Positions 58,350 through 64,000 of a stretch of 64,000 nucleotides of DNA are shown here, piece by piece. The notes below the pieces were generated by a model that was given only the letters and a program-made list of their open reading frames with translations, made no database searches and was not told the origin of the DNA. This stretch comes from Xiphias gladius (Eukaryota; Chordata; Actinopteri; Istiophoriformes; Xiphiidae), in NCBI RefSeq assembly GCF_016859285.1, contig NC_053417.1, positions 10,801,206-10,865,205 on the forward strand, given 5' to 3'. Every line of letters starts with the position of its first letter. The first letter of the stretch is position 1. The position numbers were made by a program, and so were the translations under genes.

Positions 58350-61300
58350 TCAGTCATCTAGCTCTGTCTTAACTTCACCACAGTACACCACCCTGCCCTC
58401 CAGTCGTGAACGCTCAGCTTCAAACACCAGTAAATGGCTCAGCAGCGTCTCCTCAGGACCCGATCGGATCAGGGATGGATCATTGTTCTGCATGCACAAA
58501 CACACACACACACATACTCGGCTGATCTACCAGCACAGTCAATGTTTCCAAATCCTATACATCCTTTAAACCCAGTGTCAGAGCCTAACCCACAGGTACA
58601 AAAATGGAAATGAAGTGAATATATATCATCTGTCCTTATCGCAAACAGCTACAGCTTCAAGTATGACTCAACTGTCCATAAAAGATTCAAATCAAAGCTG
58701 TTCATTTACTGCAACAACCAAAGGAGCTGATTTTGTTTTTTTGCCAGGGAGAAAAATAAAAGCTCTACAGAAAACTATGCCTCGACAAAATAAAAAAATT
58801 AAAAGTATTTATAAGCACTCACCGCCACAGCAGAAATAAAGGCATCCATAAGGTGGTAGTCTGCTCCACCATGTCCACCCATGCCAAAATACCTGGGGGT
58901 ATTATTGCATGCTTTGTGCTTTGTGGATCTCTGGGTCAGAAAGTCAAACACGCGTACCTCATGGCCATCATACGACAGCTCCCCCTGTGAAGATACACGT
59001 CATTATATAGGCACTTTAGCTGATACATCCATCTTAGAAGTACAGTGCTAATTAGTTAACATAAATAACAATTGGTCAACTCATGATAGAGGAGCTTAAA
59101 TCTGTGTTTTCTTCTGGTCTTAAAGGCTGCGTTATAAGTTATAGTTAACTGTGTTTGACCTCAGTGAAATCAATGCTGCTTTGGATTTTTCAAACTTACC
59201 TGGTTGTTGAATCCACACACTAACGATTCTCTTTCTACAAACTTTCAGGTGTTTAAATTTCTAAGAGTTTCAATTGTTAGATTGATAACATATCAATTCG
59301 ATATTTGATAACACACACTTTAGGTCACTTTGGACGAGGTGCTGTGTTTTGTGGTATGGGCGAGGCCCCTAAGGTCCGTGAGACGGAACTCTTACTGCCT
59401 AGGGAAGGCACTTTCTTGTTCTTCACGACCTCACTAACGCTCTTGAGGCTGACTGGCATCAAATGCTTTCAGCCAGGTTCCAAAATCCAGTGGAAAGCCT
59501 TGCCATGAGAGTGGAGGCTTTTATGTTATAGCAGCATTTTAATACTCACGATGATTTGAATGAGATATGGATGTAATGTTTGGGTGTACTCCTACCCTAC
59601 TGTGATAGTTGATTGTTTTCATTATAGCCCTCAAACATGTTGCTTTCTGGGCGCCAAATGTCGATGCATTTTTTTCCTGCTGGCTTCTTTTCCTTGCAGC
59701 ACCTCTTGTATGTTAAAGATTAGCATTTCCTTTCCTTCCAGTCCTACCTTGCTGCCATAGATGGTTGTTTTTCGCTTGCACACCTCCTCAGTGAAAGCTA
59801 CCATGGAGAACGCTGCTGTCAGACCCCCTTCAAACTCCATGTTAACAACCTGAGCAAACAGAACAAATAAACAAGACAAGACCAAGGGGAAACAGAGATA
59901 TGCTTCTAAATGTGAATAATGACCTCACATAATCTTAGCTTAAGCATCACAAATACAGTATTTTTAGAGGAAAGTAAATTATGAATTTTCAGTTTAAATA
60001 ACTTTTTGAAAATGGTGAAAATCTTTAGTTACTGGACACAGTTTAAAAGAAAGACAAATATTACATAAGTAAGTGACAATGCAAATTTTGGAATCAGGAA
60101 GAGATGCAAATAATAAAAGGCAGCTTGAGCAATAGTACAGAGCAAGAGATGTGAAACGGCAATACAGCCTGTGGCATTATGCAAAATAAATACAGTAATG
60201 CCACACAGCATTCAGCTTATTCTAGACAGGATCTGAGATGATGTTACAAAAATCAGACTATAGTGTTTTATTTGAAAACCACCCATTATTTTATAGTCTT
60301 CTTTACAGTATATGATGTTTTACTGTGATTTCTAACATGTCAGGTCACTCTTAGGTCTGCACATATTGGCAGCAGGGGGGCGCTAGTATGTTGTGCTACA
60401 GAGATTAAGAGCCAGTCTTGAATGAGTTATAAAGCCAGTTTTCCTAACCTGGTTACTGCAGACATCGTTGTCACACTTGTACACACAGCGGCCATACGGT
60501 CCAGTCCGCAGCGCCTCGGTTACTGACTCGATGTCTGGCAACGAGCTCGGACATATGACTGATACAGGCCAGCCAGTGTGGCCCTGGCACAGTACATATA
60601 AAAATACGTACAACATAATGTTCACAGACGGTTGAGTATAGTAGATAACTGGTGAAAACAGCGTGTGGAAATGTTAACCTGTTTCACTCTGTCCAGGTAG
60701 ATTTTGCGTGCCGAGTATGGACAGTCTCTTTCTACAGAACAATCCATGCAGCGATCCGCGGCGCCTGTTGGCTGACAAAAAAAAATACCAAACAATGTCT
60801 CATTTAATATTGACGCTCAGTGTAGAGATTTCTGTTAGCAATAGAACAGCAGAGAACTGTCATGGATGTCACACATCTCAATGAAACAAAAACGCAACTC
60901 AGCACTGTTGAAAAGGATTTAAGTGACGTGGTGTGAAGTTCCACAAAGCATTCGTAGATCTTCATTTGCTCGCAATTGCTACTAATTTCCTTCGTAAAAT
61001 GAATGACTCTTTGTATTGGGCCCCATGCTGGGAACAGACCACGTACCATGCTGTCTTGTCGGAAGTGGCTAACAGATCCAAATGATGACACTTTGACACA
61101 CCTGCAAAGTACAAACTTCTGTGTTAATGCTTAATCTTAGGAAAAACAGATTCAACTCACGGAAAACAACCTCGCCGCCCTGGAAACAGACACTGTGGCC
61201 CAACAAAACCACCAGGGTAATGGGTCTGGTTGCTACTAGCATAATTTGGATAGATACTAATTATAACACTTGATATCATCTAGTTGACCAACCAAATTAT

Positions 61301-63857
61301 TTATTCTAGTGTTGACTGCATATTATCCGGCACATTATTTCTAAACCTTAGACAAGCTTCAAGTCGATCATTGTCTACTGTCTGATGAATTACCTGCGTG
61401 ATCCAGCCCAGTCATGTATTAGGTCGATGTCATGGCACGATTTTGCCAAAAGAACAAAAGAGCTCTCGGCTTCGTTCCTCCAGCTTCCTCGAACAAATGA
61501 GTGAGCAAAGTGATAAAACCCAACCTAGAACGAGAGGTTGATGCTGCTTTAAAACATACTGTAGAAATGTAACACTGTATTCATTTCCTGGGTAAATATT
61601 CTCTACAAAATTCAAGTGCATATAAGTTTCAACTGGAACAACATCAGGTTCTTAAGTTTATGAATATCTTTGTGTATTTGGAACAGTTTGGGCCTTGATT
61701 TAAGTAAAGCCTTGACGATTTACCATACTATTACTATTTTTTTTTTCCTCTGAATTTCCATTCTGTTTGCATTCTTACCGGCTCAAGGTGCTGAATATGG
61801 ATCACATCACCTATGACTCCAGCATCTATCAGCTCCTAGAGAAAGATTGCTTAATTTAATTTTCAACCAAACATCCTTACCAAACCAAACCTTCATGAAA
61901 TTCAGTCACAGGTTTGCTGCTGTCAGATTTTCAAAACCAACAGGTACTGAGCGCTTTATTACCTCTGATTATTGATTTGATTGATCACAAGTAATGACAT
62001 TTTAGCATTTTGCTGACTGATCTTGATACTACAGATGCTAGGGGTGTGTTGTTAATTTGAATTAGGGATTAATAATTCTAATATCTTTTTAAAGGTACCT
62101 AAATTTACATCTTTGAATACAAAAACTGTGACTCATGCCTGGTGAAGAAAACCGTCAGATATCTTGATAAACCAAGTGTGACAGAAAAGCGTTTACCTTT
62201 ATCTTGTGGATGGTGGGATCATACCGGAGAACATGACCCACTGACAGCATCACACCACTCTGAGTGCAAGCCTGCACAATCGCCGTGCAGTCTTCGGCAG
62301 TTGTCTAAGGTCATGTGAACACATTCACGGGCAAGGAAGGCATGAGTGTCACAGAAATACAACCATAGAAATGAGGAGAGAGGAGAGTTTTAGTATCTAG
62401 GAAATGGACAATTATGGATGAAATAGTATCTTTTCCACCAAAAAGGACTCCTTATTTTATTTTATTTTTTTTTTATCAAAATACAAAATTACAAACTAAC
62501 ACACAATAAATTACTGTAAAAATCAATCTGTAGGATCATTAACACCCATATCAAAGTTAAAGTTATATTCTATGTTAAGAGGGTTTAGGTTTAATCTCAA
62601 TTACACAACACTCACTGCCATTGGTTTCTCCAACAGAATATGGTAGCCCTTCTTTGCAAAGGCCACAGCAGGATCCTGGAGAAGACAAACTAGTTTAGTA
62701 GGATGATTAACCAAGAAACAATGACAAAGTTTCCAAATACATCATTTTCAGGCCAATAATAAGGTGAGACTCTAGGGCAGTGGCTGGAGATTGCTGATGA
62801 TACGGAAAGACTCATATACTGTATGTTCTGACAATTCAATAACTCAACTTTATTGAAAAATGGGAAAAGTGGACCGCTTATAAAGACTTAAGTTAAGTTT
62901 TATCTTCATGTTGGTGTTTCTTCTGCAGTTTCAAAATTAAAAACAATAAAAATTTAAGTTAAAAAAAAAACTGAGGAGGGTGCTACTCAAAAGACTAAAA
63001 TTTGACACTATACATATAGTGTATACAGAATATACATACATATATATATATATTATGTTTACCTTATGAAGGCGGTCTGGAGTACAGATTAACACAGCAT
63101 CGGCAAACTTCTCTCTTTCAACTACAACGTGCCAGTCTAGTATGAAAAAAAGGGCATTCAATAATTTAGCAGGAGGCAGATAATAATAAACAATAAAGTG
63201 CATGTTTTCTTCTTCTGATGCTCACCATCAAATGTGTCTTCATCTGCAATTTTGTGTTGCTGTTGAAGTTTGGTGCGAGCAAATTCCCTTGGGTCAACAA
63301 CTCCAACGACCTGACATGGTAAAGTAAGAGTAAACAAAGTGGACATAACAAGTGCTCTGTTCCAACATTACAATTTAATGCCTGGGCAGGAGGAAAAAGT
63401 ATTCAGATAATTTACTTAGGCAATAAATCAGGGAAAAACACTCGGTTACAAGTAAAAGTCCCTCGTTACATTTTTGTTTTTTAAACTATTGTCAGCAAAA
63501 TGAACTTAAAGGCTGATGAGGTCAACGACAGGGCAGTTAAGGAACTATTTACTTTACTGCCCTTTTTCAGCCTGTATTGTTACAGAGAAGTTGGATTTCC
63601 GTCTTTCTGTGTCTCCTCGTACTGTGACACAAACGTTTCTACGACACTCGACGTGTTTCTTTCACGGGTGTCTCCTTAGTGGCCCACTCCGTGGCTCACA
63701 GAGTCCGGGTGGTGTGTCTACATTTTCCCGAGTGTCGTCGGGCTGCAGGGCAACCTCTGCTGACCTTCATGCGTCCAGGATGGATGGATGCAAACTCGGA
63801 GTAGATCTGCCCCCGACAGCCGGCTCCCACCACGATGACACGGACGGGGGAGGTCAT
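58350..63857 (-). CDS. Gfo/Idh/MocA-family oxidoreductase, cysteine-rich YteT-like subgroup, 13 exons
   Basis: Predicted NAD(P)-dependent sugar-type dehydrogenase; substrate unknown. Exons, 5' to 3': 63765-63857, 63226-63310, 63063-63136, 62616-62675, 62197-62304, 61779-61835, 61394-61524, 61047-61101, 60679-60771, 60449-60583, 59748-59849, 58823-58984, 58350-58487. They sum to 1,293 nt, or 430 residues. Seen: a Rossmann motif GAGCRG at 11-16 directly after the start [10 protein letters not shown]; the cofactor-site acid Asp37 in VVGVVDPRE; the family EKP motif at 100-102 (HILLEKPMA); GHVLRYDP near 127; and CHDIDLI with His190 and Asp193 in the catalytic region. A cysteine cluster, [12 protein letters not shown] (Cys229, 232, 238), is followed by [10 protein letters not shown] (Cys285, 289, 294). 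This pairing is familiar to me from bacterial YteT-like members, not from GFOD1/2, DHDH or biliverdin reductase. There is no signal peptide, so it is probably cytosolic. A minus-strand AATAAA lies at 58,052-58,057. Confidence 0.9.
58499..58514. repeat. Short (AC)n repeat
   Basis: Eight AC units 11 bases from the acceptor side of the last oxidoreductase exon. Confidence 0.7.
59310..59590 (+). mobile_element. Tc1-like transposase 3' remnant in an oxidoreductase intron
   Basis: Plus-strand frames read [20 protein letters not shown] followed by KIQWKALP and EWRLL-like text. These correspond to the last part of a Tc1/mariner-family transposase or its derived fish repeat (CCAAAATCCAGTGGAAAGCC, GAGAGTGGAGGCTTTTATG, TATAGCAGCA, TGAATGAGATATGG). 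It is truncated and lies antisense in the intron between exons 59748-59849 and 58823-58984. Confidence 0.55.
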
Positions 63858-64000
63858 TCTGGCACCCTGTGAACTTTAACGCAAAGCTTGTAAACACGCC
63901 TCAAACATTGCTTGAGGAAAAAAAACAAACATATGGGTTATTATTCACAACATCTACAGTTCACTAGATACAGATTAGCCATCAACTGAAGTTGAGATAA

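Noticed and set aside
60360-60390. ggggggcgcta text resembling a SINE boundary, also near 21,886 and 27,290
   Set aside because: Only a few bases are shared and no body of a SINE (promoter boxes, tail) could be found.

Overview
The window is vertebrate nuclear DNA, almost certainly from a ray-finned (teleost) fish. Reasons: intron-rich genes with GT-AG splice sites whose translated exons match vertebrate UBR4, EMC1 and ERRFI1; remnants of fish-typical non-LTR retrotransposons and a Tc1-like transposon; long dinucleotide microsatellites; and GCTAACGTTAGC-type palindromes near gene starts. I cannot name the species. All exon boundaries were read by eye from splice signals and reading phase. The three complete multi-exon models I regard as finished (EMC1, the coiled-coil gene, the oxidoreductase), and the ERRFI1 model, sum to whole numbers of codons. 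The 32 UBR4 exons keep phase throughout.

Layout, left to right. 312-21,833 (-): the 5' third of UBR4, a giant N-degron E3 ubiquitin ligase. Its remaining exons lie off the left edge. Its introns hold three decayed LINE fragments and a LINE tail. 21,834-23,586: a 1.75 kb head-to-head intergenic region with a foldback/MITE element. 23,587-33,739 (+): complete EMC1, 22 coding exons, the largest lumenal subunit of the ER membrane protein complex. 36,823-about 44,900 (-): ERRFI1 (MIG6), the EGF-receptor feedback inhibitor, convergent with EMC1, with three coding exons, a non-coding first exon and a TATA/CArG-box promoter.

45,000-51,700: intergenic, with two weak unassigned coding-like blocks. 51,715-57,348 (+): a complete 14-exon coiled-coil gene of the outer-dynein-arm docking complex family (ODAD1/CCDC63-like). 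58,350-63,857 (-): a complete 13-exon Gfo/Idh/MocA-family NAD(P)-dependent oxidoreductase of a cysteine-rich, bacterial YteT-like subgroup. I know of no mammalian counterpart to it.

The genes do not form one pathway. UBR4 and EMC1 act in protein quality control (N-degron degradation; ER membrane insertion) and are also neighbours in human 1p36. ERRFI1 is an inducible signalling brake, the coiled-coil gene is ciliary, and the oxidoreductase is metabolic with unknown substrate. The most interesting points are the oxidoreductase, two GC-AG introns (one in UBR4, one in EMC1), the SRF-type promoter and diverged C-terminus of ERRFI1, and a long TG repeat beside a splice donor in the ciliary gene.
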